From Brotaphodocola sp003480315 (GTDB lineage Bacteria > Bacillota > Clostridia > Lachnospirales > Lachnospiraceae): a stretch of 64,000 nt of DNA. Positions 43,643 through 51,678 of this stretch are shown here, piece after piece. A model generated the notes under the pieces. It worked only from the letters and a program-made list of their open reading frames with translations, did no database searches and was not told where the DNA came from. The translations under genes were made by a program, and so were the position numbers. The first letter of the stretch is position 1; the number at the start of each line of letters is the position of its first letter. Location of the stretch: the NCBI RefSeq assembly GCF_964246085.1, contig NZ_CAXTPD010000011.1; one strand, given 5' to 3'.

Positions 43643-43915
43643 CTACCGGACAGAAAAGCTCTTTTCCTCTTTGTCCAAGGGAAGCTCCTCTGTATCCATC
43701 CACTCGATGGTAATGAACTGGTTATGGTTTAATCCCATCAGCAGCTTATTGATCATATACTCGCTTCCCTGGATTTCCAGAAGAACGGTTCCATCATACT
43801 CATTGCGCACCCAGCCGGTCAGCCCAAGGGACTGTGCAAGGTATTTTGCGGTATAGCGGAAGCCCACGCCCTGCACGCGGCCACGGAAAATAATGCGTTT
43901 TCTTACATCTGCCAT
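43643..43915 (-). CDS. acyP: acylphosphatase
   Basis: 90 residues with the full family signature GRVQGVGFRYTAKYLAQSLG (catalytic Arg) and GLTGWVRNEYDGTVLLEIQG (catalytic Asn). It hydrolyses carboxyl-phosphate bonds such as acetyl phosphate. The gene lies nine bases after the YgjP-like gene and is likely co-transcribed with it. Confidence 0.95.
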   Translation of the reverse strand: MADVRKRIIFRGRVQGVGFRYTAKYLAQSLGLTGWVRNEYDGTVLLEIQGSEYMINKLLMGLNHNQFITIEWMDTEELPLDKEEKSFSVR

Positions 43916-43924
43916 AGCACCCTC

Positions 43925-44503
43925 CTACAAAGAATACTCTTTCAGCTGTTCTCTTCTCTCCAGGTAATCCGGACAATACTTCTCCACCTCCGCCCAGAAT
44001 GCTCTGGAATGGTTCATATGGCGCCTGTGGGCCAGTTCGTGTATCACCACATAGTCCAGCAGCTCATCCGGAAGAAATGCCAGCTGGTAATTGAAATTAA
44101 CATTCCCCTTCGCGCTGCAGCTGCCCCAGCGAGTCTTCTGGTTCTTTACGGTAACATAACCGACTGTCACCCCCATTGCCTCACAGTAGTGCCGCACCCG
44201 CTTTCCGATTTTTAACTGGATTTTCATCCGGTCCGTTTTGCTTAAAAGCTCCGGCGGCGGTGCCGGTGTGCTCTTCCGTTTCTCCTCACGCTCTGCCATG
44301 ACCTCTGTTTTCTCCAGGATCCAGCTTCGGTGATTTTCCACAAAGGCCTTCAGCTCCCGGTCGGAAACGCGGGTCGGAATCCGGGCCAGAACCGTATTGG
44401 CATCCCGCACCTCCAGGCCAAGGCTTTTTCTGGCGGAGCGGATGACCGAAATGCGGATTTCTCCCCGGCCATCCGCTTTCTTTATGCTCCATTCTGTTAT
44501 CAT
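43925..44503 (-). CDS. YgjP-family (M48-like) metallopeptidase domain protein
   Basis: 192 residues. VIHELAHRRHMNHSRAFWAE holds an HEXXH zinc site with a later His, and KTRWGSCSAKGNVNFNYQLA is the conserved block just upstream in this SprT/WLM-related family. There is no membrane segment, so it is cytosolic. Physiological substrate not known. Its start codon lies five bases after the stop of the TRAP reading frame, so it may be the tail of that operon. Confidence 0.88.
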   Translation of the reverse strand: MITEWSIKKADGRGEIRISVIRSARKSLGLEVRDANTVLARIPTRVSDRELKAFVENHRSWILEKTEVMAEREEKRKSTPAPPPELLSKTDRMKIQLKIGKRVRHYCEAMGVTVGYVTVKNQKTRWGSCSAKGNVNFNYQLAFLPDELLDYVVIHELAHRRHMNHSRAFWAEVEKYCPDYLERREQLKEYSL

Positions 44504-44507
44504 AATT

Positions 44508-44888
44508 CTATTTTCGGAATGCTGCTACCAGAGCCTCTGCATCCTCATAATTCTGTGCCTTCAGCTCATTTACAAACCAGTCATCAATTCCGTCTACGGC
44601 CGTCTTGAAGGAATCAATATCCAGATCCTCGTGAGAAGTGATGGTCACGCCGTTCTTTTCAGTCCAGCGCTTCATGATCTCCTCGTCACCGGCACGGTTG
44701 ATCTCACGCTCGTAGCGGGTAGCCAGCGCGCCGCACTCGTCAATGACCGCCTGCTGCTCCGGTGTCAGATCATCGTAAATCTTCTGGTTGATGCAGAAGA
44801 ACAGGCAGTCATAGTTTGCATTCCATAAGGAACAATATGGCTGTACCTCCTGTACGCTTGCGGCATCGATGGCCGGAAGCGGATTCTC
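44508..44888 (-). pseudogene. rest of the second DctP domain beyond an internal TAG codon
   Basis: Directly after the TAG at 44889-44891 the same frame stays open for 127 codons including its own TAG at 44508-44510. It matches the end of the first solute-binding domain (ENPLPAIDAASVQEVQPYCS, CLFFCINQKIYDDLTPEQQA, NRAGDEEIMKRW). The first copy has CAG (Gln) where the second has TAG. Either a nonsense mutation, a sequencing error or read-through leaves this part attached or lost. Confidence 0.8.
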
Positions 44889-47855
44889 CTAGCCTTCCAC
44901 CGTCTTCTGCTGCAGCGCGGTATAGGTCTCAGACCAGTTCATATTGGTGGCATCTGCGCCCCAGCGCTTATAGCACTCCATAAGCAGGTTGCTTCCCGCT
45001 ACACGGATCTTCAGGTTTTTCATGTCCTCAACGGACCTGATCTCGCGGACACTGTTGGTCAGTTCACGGAAACCATTCTCCGCGATGCCCATGCAGTGCA
45101 GGCCATACTCACTTAAAATGTCTTTTAACATCTCACCGGCCTCACCGTCTAACATGGCGTCTGCATCCTCAACGGAATCAAACAGATATGGCAGGGATAC
45201 CACGTTAAAGCGCGGGTCAAACGCAGAGTAGATCAGATTGCTGTGCATGGAGATCTGAACCGGATCCCCATCGATCAGAGCCTGGATGCCCTCAGACTGG
45301 TTTCCGTTGGTCAGCTGGTCTGCCGCGTATACGTTGACCTTGATCTTTCCGCCGGTTGCTTTTTCAACGAGCTCGCCGAACTTGCGTCCGCCCTCGGCCC
45401 AGGTACTGGTCTCGGTTGTGGAACAGGTAAAGTTCCAGGTCTGCTCTTTCCATCCAAGATCACTGTGATCCTCTACGGAATCTGCACCGATGCTGCTATC
45501 CGATTTCTCGGTAAAGACTGCGATCAGGTCTGCTGCATCCTTGTAGCCCTGATTCTCCAGCTCTTTCTGATACCACTCAGCTACGCCGGAAACAGCATTT
45601 TTGAAGGAATCTACATCCATATCCTCGTATCTGGTAATGGTCACTCCATTGTCATTCTGCCAGCGGTCCATGATTTCCTCATCACCGGCACGGTTGATGT
45701 AACGCTCATAATCAACCGCTTTCTGGCCTGCCTCATCGACCACCGCCTGCTGCTCCGGTGTCAGAGCATCATAAATCTTCTGATTGATACAGAAGAACAG
45801 ACAGTCATAATTTGCGTTCCATAAAGAACAGTATGGCTGTACCTCCTGAACGCTTGCCGCGTCGATGGCCGGAAGCGGATTTTCCTGACCGTCTACGGTT
45901 TTTTGCTGCAAAGCCGTGTAGGTCTCGGACCAGTTCATATTCGTGGCATCTGCGCCCCATCTCTTATAGCACTCCATGAGCAGGTTGCTTCCTGCAACAC
46001 GGACCTTTAAGTTTTTCATATCATCCACGGATTTGATCTCGCGGACGCTGTTGGTCAGCTGGCGGAAGCCGTTCTCTGCAATACCCATGCAGTGCAGGTC
46101 ATACTCGGCTAAGATGTCTTTTAACATATCACCGGCCCTTCCGTCTAACATGGCATCAGCCTCCTCTACGGAGCTGAAAAGGTATGGCAGGGATACCACG
46201 TTAAAGCGCGGGTCAAACGCAGAGTAGATCAGGTTACTGTGCATGGAGATCTGAACCGGATCGCCATTCATCAGCGCCTGGATTCCCTCGGACTGGTTTC
46301 CGTTGGTCAACTGGTCTGCTGCATATACATTGACCTTGATCTTGCCTCCGGTTGCCTTTTCCATAAGCTCGCCGAACTTGCGTCCACCCTCAGCCCAGGT
46401 ACTGGTCTCTGTGGTGGAGCAGGTAAAGTTCCAGGTCTGCTCTTTCCAGTCTAAGTCACTGTAATCGCCAATTTCGTTAAAGTCAGCCGGACCGCTGTCC
46501 TTTTCACTATCTGCCTGACTGTCAGAGGAAGCCGCAACGTTTCCACTGTAGGAGCCCTCTCCGGCCAGTGCCTTCGGAAGAAAGGTGGAAACAGACGGTA
46601 CATAGGTGATCAGCAGCAGAACCATAACAGAGGCCACGATCATCGGCATAACGGCACGGGAGATTTTCGGAATGTCCACCTCCATGCCTTTTTTCAGTTT
46701 TACGGAAATCGCAACAAACAGGTTTACGCCAACCGGCGGAGTTACCTGACCGATGGCCAGGTTCACGGTTGCCACGATACCGAACGCTACCACATCGTAA
46801 CCCAGTGCCTTACATACCGGCAGCATGATCGGGATGAAAATATACATCGCAGAGTTTGCATCGATAAAGCAGCCTGCGATCAGGAAGATCACATTCACGA
46901 TCAGAAGGAAGGTGAACTGGTTGTGGGCAATGCTTCCCAGTAAATCGGATGCCGCCTGGGCAATGCCAAATTTGGTGCATACAAAGGAGAACAGGGAGGC
47001 GCTTGCTACAATGAGCATGATGCCGCCGGTGGTCTTTCCGGACTCCACAAGAAGCCCACGCAGATCCTTAAAGCTTACTTCCTTGTAAATAAAGATGCCG
47101 ACAAACAGACCATATACAACGGATACGGCTGCTGCCTCGGTCGGGGTAAAGATACCGCCGTAAATGCCGCCCAGGATGATGACGGGCATTAACAGTCCCC
47201 AGAACGCGTCCTTGAATGCTTCCCAGCGTTCTTTGCCGCTGGCACGCTTCTGGCTGGACTGGATGTTGTTCTTGCGAGCCTCGATCATAACCACGATGAC
47301 TAAAGCCACACCCATTAAAATACCCGGAACGATTCCTGCGGTAAACATATCCGCGATGGAAACACCGGTGATGGATGCGTAAACAACGAACGCGATACTT
47401 GGCGGGATGACAATGGCGATGGAGCTTGCCGTTGCCATTAAGGCCGCGGAGAACGGTGCGGAGAAGCCGCCCTGCTCGATCATGGCCGGGATCAGGACCG
47501 CTCCCAGCGCTGCCACGGTAGCCGGTCCGGAACCGGAGATCGCGCCAAAGAAGCAGGCTACGATTACACACACGATGGCGATGCCGCCTCTTCTGTGTCC
47601 GACACAGGTATTAACGAACCTGATCAGGCGCTTGGAGATGCCTGCCTTTGCCATGATGTTGCCGGACAGTACAAAAAACGGAATGGCAAGCAGCAGAAAC
47701 TTGCTGATGCCGGAATACATGTTGGTTGCCACGATCGTTAAGGATGTGCCGGAATAGAGAATCGCACATACGGAAGAAAGACCGAGACAGATTCCGATCG
47801 GAATACCCATGATCAGGAAAATAAAAAAGGAAACAAATAATACTGCACTGATCAT
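44889..47855 (-). CDS. TRAP transporter large permease DctM fused to two DctP solute-binding domains
   Basis: 988 residues to an in-frame TAG. Residues 1-430 are a normal DctM permease (ISKFLLLAIPFFVLSGNIMA, GAISGSGPATVAALGAVLIP, ending PSVSTFLPKAL). A Ser/Asp-rich linker then leads into a DctP-type binding protein (about 465-760; WNFTCSTTETSTWAEGG, RVAGSNLLMECYKRWGADA). A second, about 85% similar, DctP domain follows (from about 775), cut by the TAG. With read-through the product would be 1115 residues. DctP is normally a separate secreted protein; fusion would tether two receptors to the permease. It overlaps dctQ by four bases (ATGA). Confidence 0.88.
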   Translation of the reverse strand: MISAVLFVSFFIFLIMGIPIGICLGLSSVCAILYSGTSLTIVATNMYSGISKFLLLAIPFFVLSGNIMAKAGISKRLIRFVNTCVGHRRGGIAIVCVIVACFFGAISGSGPATVAALGAVLIPAMIEQGGFSAPFSAALMATASSIAIVIPPSIAFVVYASITGVSIADMFTAGIVPGILMGVALVIVVMIEARKNNIQSSQKRASGKERWEAFKDAFWGLLMPVIILGGIYGGIFTPTEAAAVSVVYGLFVGIFIYKEVSFKDLRGLLVESGKTTGGIMLIVASASLFSFVCTKFGIAQAASDLLGSIAHNQFTFLLIVNVIFLIAGCFIDANSAMYIFIPIMLPVCKALGYDVVAFGIVATVNLAIGQVTPPVGVNLFVAISVKLKKGMEVDIPKISRAVMPMIVASVMVLLLITYVPSVSTFLPKALAGEGSYSGNVAASSDSQADSEKDSGPADFNEIGDYSDLDWKEQTWNFTCSTTETSTWAEGGRKFGELMEKATGGKIKVNVYAADQLTNGNQSEGIQALMNGDPVQISMHSNLIYSAFDPRFNVVSLPYLFSSVEEADAMLDGRAGDMLKDILAEYDLHCMGIAENGFRQLTNSVREIKSVDDMKNLKVRVAGSNLLMECYKRWGADATNMNWSETYTALQQKTVDGQENPLPAIDAASVQEVQPYCSLWNANYDCLFFCINQKIYDALTPEQQAVVDEAGQKAVDYERYINRAGDEEIMDRWQNDNGVTITRYEDMDVDSFKNAVSGVAEWYQKELENQGYKDAADLIAVFTEKSDSSIGADSVEDHSDLGWKEQTWNFTCSTTETSTWAEGGRKFGELVEKATGGKIKVNVYAADQLTNGNQSEGIQALIDGDPVQISMHSNLIYSAFDPRFNVVSLPYLFDSVEDADAMLDGEAGEMLKDILSEYGLHCMGIAENGFRELTNSVREIRSVEDMKNLKIRVAGSNLLMECYKRWGADATNMNWSETYTALQQKTVEG

Positions 47856-48343
47856 TTGTCATTGTCCTCCTTTCCACAGCTATCAAGATAAAACTCAATA
47901 AAATGCAGGATCATGCAGGCTGCGCCGATCGGCACAAAGGACCAGAAGATCCACTCCGGCCAGTTCAGCACGAAGGTACGCTTGCCGTTCTGCATCTGGG
48001 TGATGACCTTATCCAGGCCATATTTAAACAGTACTGCGGTGAAGGCTACGGAAAGAATGGTGCTGAAAAGCAAAAACACTTTTCTTACCTGCGCCGGAAG
48101 ACGGTCTGTCAGAATGGTCAGATTAACCAGCTCGCCATCCCGGCATGCTAACGCTGCCGCAAGCAGCGTGATCAGTACAAACACTGCAACCACCAGTTCC
48201 TCGGTAAAAGACCAGGACTGATGAATGACTTTTCGTGAAAATACATTTCCCACCGTCAGGACGAGAATCAGCACCGTTGCGATTTCCAGCACCAGCTTTT
48301 CCAGGCCTGCGAGGGCATTCATGAGTTTTTTATAGGTTTTCAT
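47852..48343 (-). CDS. TRAP transporter small permease DctQ
   Basis: 163 residues with four hydrophobic segments (VLEIATVLILVLTVGNVFSR, ELVVAVFVLITLLAAALACR, VFLLFSTILSVAFTAVLFKY, IFWSFVPIGAACMILHFIEF), the DctQ pattern. It forms the membrane unit with DctM, whose start overlaps its stop. The start at 48343 follows an AAAGGG-rich stretch; the open frame continues to 48412 without a better site. Confidence 0.9.
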   Translation of the reverse strand: MKTYKKLMNALAGLEKLVLEIATVLILVLTVGNVFSRKVIHQSWSFTEELVVAVFVLITLLAAALACRDGELVNLTILTDRLPAQVRKVFLLFSTILSVAFTAVLFKYGLDKVITQMQNGKRTFVLNWPEWIFWSFVPIGAACMILHFIEFYLDSCGKEDNDK

Positions 48344-48411
48344 ATACCCTTTAACCCCTTTCCCTTTGATGTGATACCTGTTCTGTTTTGTTTCGGAATT
48401 GTTGGCATACA

Positions 48412-48494
48412 AAGAACCTGCTGTCGGCAGTCACTCAATGTATAGAAGTAAGATGTTCAGACATTCCGATGCGAAGAACCTGCTGTCGGCAGTC
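48412..48494. repeat. pair of identical 21-bp direct repeats in the TRAP leader
   Basis: AAGAACCTGCTGTCGGCAGT(C) occurs at 48412-48432 and 48474-48494, 62 bases apart. Each contains the small palindrome CTGC-TGTCG-GCAG. They lie between a terminator and the dctQ start and may bind a regulator or form RNA hairpins. Confidence 0.75.
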
Positions 48495-48531
48495 GCCCCG
48501 CGCATCGAAGGCTTTCTGATAACTTATTAAG

Positions 48532-48566
48532 AAAAAAAGGTCCGCCCCACGCAGGGACGGACCTTC
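48532..48566 (-). terminator. terminator, possibly an attenuator of the TRAP operon
   Basis: On the minus strand AAGGTCCG and CGGACCTT flank a loop containing TCCCTGCGTGGGG, and a run of seven T follows. It ends glycosyltransferase transcripts, but a promoter at 48672-48700 also lies upstream, so it may act as a conditional stop ahead of dctQ. Confidence 0.85.
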
Positions 48567-48671
48567 CTCTTCTTTTTGAAACCACCCTGTTTCCTGTAAG
48601 AAACAGATACAAACATGTGTACCGGTATCTTGCTCATTATTACTTTTTCTCATTAAAGTATTAACGGGATA

Positions 48672-48700
48672 ATGATACACTATTTTAAAACCATCGTCAA
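48672..48700 (-). promoter_or_regulatory. promoter upstream of the TRAP leader
   Basis: TTGACG (48695-48700) and TATCAT (48672-48677), 17-base spacer, reading toward dctQ. The leader that follows has the hairpin CTGTTTC-TTACAG-GAAACAG, then AGGGTGGTTTC, then the 48532 terminator with CGTCCCT. Confidence 0.65.
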
Positions 48701-48716
48701 TTCTAAATTTTCAAAA

Positions 48717-49736
48717 CTAGTTAAATCCAAAGAACTTCTGGCTGATCTTGTAGCCGGCAATGGATACGGTGCGGCCGCTCTTGCCAGGAAGATTCATGCT
48801 CTGTCCCAAAAAGCCCCAGCGCAGGCGCATATACAGAGCCAGATCCTGCTCCCGCAGATCTTCCCATATCTGCTTTTTCTTTTCCATGTTCTCATCGGTG
48901 CCGGATTTGATGGCCAGGATGGAGCAGATGGTCATCATGATTTCCAGGTAGCGCACCATGTAATGGCGGAGCTTGTAGCTCGTGATCTTTGCGCTGTGAT
49001 AGTATCCGAGCATCAGACGGGTCACTAAAAGCTGCTGGTCAATACGGCCGATCATGACCTGCTCATTCACAGACTGATCCTGTCTGCCGATGAAATAGCG
49101 GTAAAAGTTTACATCCAGGTAGTAGAAGGTCTTCACGTACGGCAGCGGCTGGAATACGAAAATATTATCCACATAGAAGGTGTGCTTCGGCAGCTCCAGA
49201 CCACACTCCTTCAGCATCTGGGTACGGTAGATCACGGAATGCATGAGAATGTACTGGCCCAGCATGAACACCTTCACATCCTTCCAGGTGCAAAGCTGGC
49301 GCTTTGGCAGCGCCGTGCGGTACTGCATGACGCGTTTGTGCTTTGCGCCCTGCTTCTCGTATACGAAATTAGTGATCAGCATATCCAGTGTCTGCTCACC
49401 CATAACGAAGCTGCGCAGGGTCTCCAGGACCTCTTTGTACGCCTCTGCGTTGACCCAGTCATCACTGTCTACAACTTTAAAATAAATACCGGTTGCTGCC
49501 CGCAGTCCTGCGTTTACGGCCTCACCATGACCGCCGTTCTCCTGATGGATCGCACGGCAGATACCCGGATAGCGTGCCTCGTACTCGTCCGCGATCTGGG
49601 CAGTGTTGTCCTTGACAGAGCCGTCATCTACGATCAGGATCTCCACCTCATCTCCGCCCGGAAGCAGGGACTCAATGCAGTTTCTCATGTAGGCTTCTGA
49701 ATTATAACAGGGAATTGCAATGGATAATAATTTCAT
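48717..49736 (-). CDS. glycosyltransferase family 2 protein
   Basis: 339 residues. GT-A fold start MKLLSIAIPCYNSEAYMRNC, nucleotide-binding VEILIVDDGSVKDNT, HQENGGHGEAVNAGL and the metal-binding FKVVDSDDWVN. The C-terminal 150 residues are helical and basic. It transfers a sugar from a nucleotide donor, to a surface polymer or lipid not identifiable here. It overlaps the CPBP protease gene by four bases, implying coupled translation. Confidence 0.92.
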   Translation of the reverse strand: MKLLSIAIPCYNSEAYMRNCIESLLPGGDEVEILIVDDGSVKDNTAQIADEYEARYPGICRAIHQENGGHGEAVNAGLRAATGIYFKVVDSDDWVNAEAYKEVLETLRSFVMGEQTLDMLITNFVYEKQGAKHKRVMQYRTALPKRQLCTWKDVKVFMLGQYILMHSVIYRTQMLKECGLELPKHTFYVDNIFVFQPLPYVKTFYYLDVNFYRYFIGRQDQSVNEQVMIGRIDQQLLVTRLMLGYYHSAKITSYKLRHYMVRYLEIMMTICSILAIKSGTDENMEKKKQIWEDLREQDLALYMRLRWGFLGQSMNLPGKSGRTVSIAGYKISQKFFGFN

Positions 49737-50491
49737 GATTTAGAAAAAACCTCCTTGGTTTTATATAACGCTGCAGCTGCCAGGGCTGTACCCGCCGCTG
49801 CAAAAAAGGTGACACCTGGCAGATTGAAAACTGCTGCATGACCTGCCATCAGCTCAGTCAGGCAGATAGCCGCCCCATTGGCTCCCGCATGCAGGCATAC
49901 CGCCGGAAGCAGACAGCTGCTCCATTCACATACCAGCTCCAGACACAGGGCCAGAAGAAACGCGTAGATCCCCTGGCTTAAGTTTCCGTGGTACAGGCCA
50001 AACAGCAATGCACCCAGAAAAGCTGCCGTGCGCGCTCTCATATGGGTTCTCAGTTCTGTGCGGATCAGACCGCGAAACAGAAGCTCTTCGGTCAGAGGCG
50101 CAAGCAGAACCGTCACCAGAACCCGGACCGTCATAGAGGCCCCGTATACGGCCTCCCGCGTGCTGCTCCAGCCATCAGAGAGCATCAGGGCCTTAAGGAG
50201 CACATTCAGACAGAGACAGGCACCACTGCCAGCCACAGCTGCGAAAAAGCAGCCGGCCGGCAAATGCCTGGGACACTGCATCGGTTTCATATCCATGCTC
50301 CGTTTTTTCCGGTATGCAGCATACAGAAATGGCAGCGCCAGAAACGCTCCGCCCCCAGTCACAGCCATGGCATCCTGTGTACCAAATAAAGAACATGCCA
50401 GGCCGGCAGCCTCCGTGCAAAGTTCATAAAAGAGGAGCGGTCCAAGCAGCCAAAAAGCTGTCCGGAGCGCCTTATTGTCTTTGTTTTCCAT
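49733..50491 (-). CDS. CPBP-family intramembrane glutamic endopeptidase
   Basis: 252 residues with about six to seven hydrophobic segments. APLTEELLFRGLIRTELR is motif 1 (EEXXXR), FGLYHGNLSQGIYAF motif 2 (FXXXH), and VCLHAGANGAA motif 3 (HXXXN). Family members include CAAX-processing Rce1 relatives and bacteriocin-immunity proteins. First of a two-gene unit with the glycosyltransferase. Confidence 0.9.
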   Translation of the reverse strand: MENKDNKALRTAFWLLGPLLFYELCTEAAGLACSLFGTQDAMAVTGGGAFLALPFLYAAYRKKRSMDMKPMQCPRHLPAGCFFAAVAGSGACLCLNVLLKALMLSDGWSSTREAVYGASMTVRVLVTVLLAPLTEELLFRGLIRTELRTHMRARTAAFLGALLFGLYHGNLSQGIYAFLLALCLELVCEWSSCLLPAVCLHAGANGAAICLTELMAGHAAVFNLPGVTFFAAAGTALAAAALYKTKEVFSKS

Positions 50492-50571
50492 ATGGTATTT
50501 CCATAAATATTCTCTCTATTTTCACATCAGCATTGATTCTGATATAGCTCTCTCACTATACCATAAACTGG

Positions 50572-50600
50572 TTGCAATTTTCAAGCAGAAACACTATAAT
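50572..50600 (+). promoter_or_regulatory. promoter of the carbamate kinase gene
   Basis: TTGCAA (50572-50577), a 17-base spacer and TATAAT (50595-50600), 64 bases before the ATG at 50665. Confidence 0.75.
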
Positions 50601-50664
50601 GAACGCAAACACTGTTGCTCAAACAGTATTATCCCAAATTCACAAACAGAAAGGATTTGATCAT

Positions 50665-51603
50665 ATGGCAAAGAAAAGAATTGTTATGGCGCTTGGTCAC
50701 GATGCCCTGGGCACCAATCTCCCGGAGCAGAAAAAGGCTGTAGCTGCCACCTCAAAATTAATTGCAGATTTCATCCAGAACGGCTGGCAGGTTGCTGTTG
50801 TCCACAGCAATGCACCTCAGGTCGGCATGATCCACACGGCTATGAATGAGCTTTGCTCCAACCATGAGGACGAGGGCTACACCCCGGCTCCCATGTCTGT
50901 ATGCTCTGCTATGAGTCAGGGCTATATCGGCTATGATCTTCAGAACGGCATCCGTTCTGCCCTGTTAAAGCGAGGGATCTACAAACCAGTTTCCACTGTC
51001 CTTACTCAGGTTATGGTAGACCCGTATGATGAATCCTTTTACAATCCGGTAAAAAAGATCGGCCGTTACATGACCAGAGCGCAGGCAGATGCCGAGGAAG
51101 CAAAGGGCAACTACGTAACGGAGGTTTCCGGCAAGGGCTGGCAGCGTATCGTTTCCGCTCCGAAGCCGGTCGGCATTGTAGAGATCGATACTATCCGCAC
51201 CCTTATGGATGCTGACCAGATCGTCATTTCCTGTGGCGGCGGCGGTATTCCGGTCATGGAGCAGGGCTGCGAGCTGCGCGGTGCCAGTGCCGTCATCGAG
51301 AAGGATCTGGTAAGCGGTCTTCTCGCAAAAGAGATCGACGCCGATGTTCTTATGATCCTGACCGACGTGGAGCAGGTTTCCTTAAACTATGGCAAGGCAG
51401 ACGAGGCTCCGCTTTCCCACATGAGCGTGGAGGAAGCAGAAAAATATGCTGAGGAAGGCCAGTTCGGCACCTCATCCATGCTGCCGAAGATTGACGCGGC
51501 CCTTTCCTTCCTGAAGGCAGGTAAAAACCGCAGTGCCATCATCACCACCATGTCAAAGGCTGAGGACGCTGTCAACGGCAAAGCCGGCACTACCATCGAA
51601 TAA
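50665..51603 (+). CDS. arcC: carbamate kinase
   Basis: 312 residues, the normal length. RIVMALGHDALGTNLPEQKK, VVHSNAPQVG, ELCSNHEDE and IVISCGGGGIPVMEQG match the amino-acid-kinase carbamate kinases. It makes ATP from carbamoyl phosphate. The common family motif GGNAL reads GHDAL here. No arginine deiminase or ornithine transcarbamylase is adjacent, so carbamoyl phosphate may come from purine or allantoate breakdown, in line with the xdh and amidohydrolase genes elsewhere in the window (inference). Monocistronic with its own promoter and terminator. Confidence 0.93.
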   Translation: MAKKRIVMALGHDALGTNLPEQKKAVAATSKLIADFIQNGWQVAVVHSNAPQVGMIHTAMNELCSNHEDEGYTPAPMSVCSAMSQGYIGYDLQNGIRSALLKRGIYKPVSTVLTQVMVDPYDESFYNPVKKIGRYMTRAQADAEEAKGNYVTEVSGKGWQRIVSAPKPVGIVEIDTIRTLMDADQIVISCGGGGIPVMEQGCELRGASAVIEKDLVSGLLAKEIDADVLMILTDVEQVSLNYGKADEAPLSHMSVEEAEKYAEEGQFGTSSMLPKIDAALSFLKAGKNRSAIITTMSKAEDAVNGKAGTTIE

Positions 51604-51613
51604 ATATGTCTTA

Positions 51614-51658
51614 CAAAAAAGGAGCTTTGCAGGTTCTTCCCGCAAGGCTCCTTTTTGT
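51614..51658 (+). terminator. terminator after carbamate kinase
   Basis: AAAAAGGAGCTTTGCAGG pairs imperfectly with CCGCAAGGCTCCTTTTT around a six-base loop, with a T-run on plus and an A-run on minus that could also serve the convergent CobW-like gene. Confidence 0.88.
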
Positions 51659-51678
51659 ATTGCATTTAAAAGCATTTT

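Noticed and set aside
44889..44891. Pyrrolysine insertion at the internal TAG.
   Set aside because: The aligned residue in the sister domain is Gln and no pyl genes are in the window, so a simple Gln-to-amber change is more likely.
48435..48680. An 81-codon minus-strand frame across the TRAP leader.
   Set aside because: It runs through the terminator and both direct repeats, has no ribosome site and no domain.
50665..51603. A possible arginine deiminase cluster around carbamate kinase.
   Set aside because: No arcA, arcB or antiporter gene is adjacent, and the gene has its own promoter and terminator.
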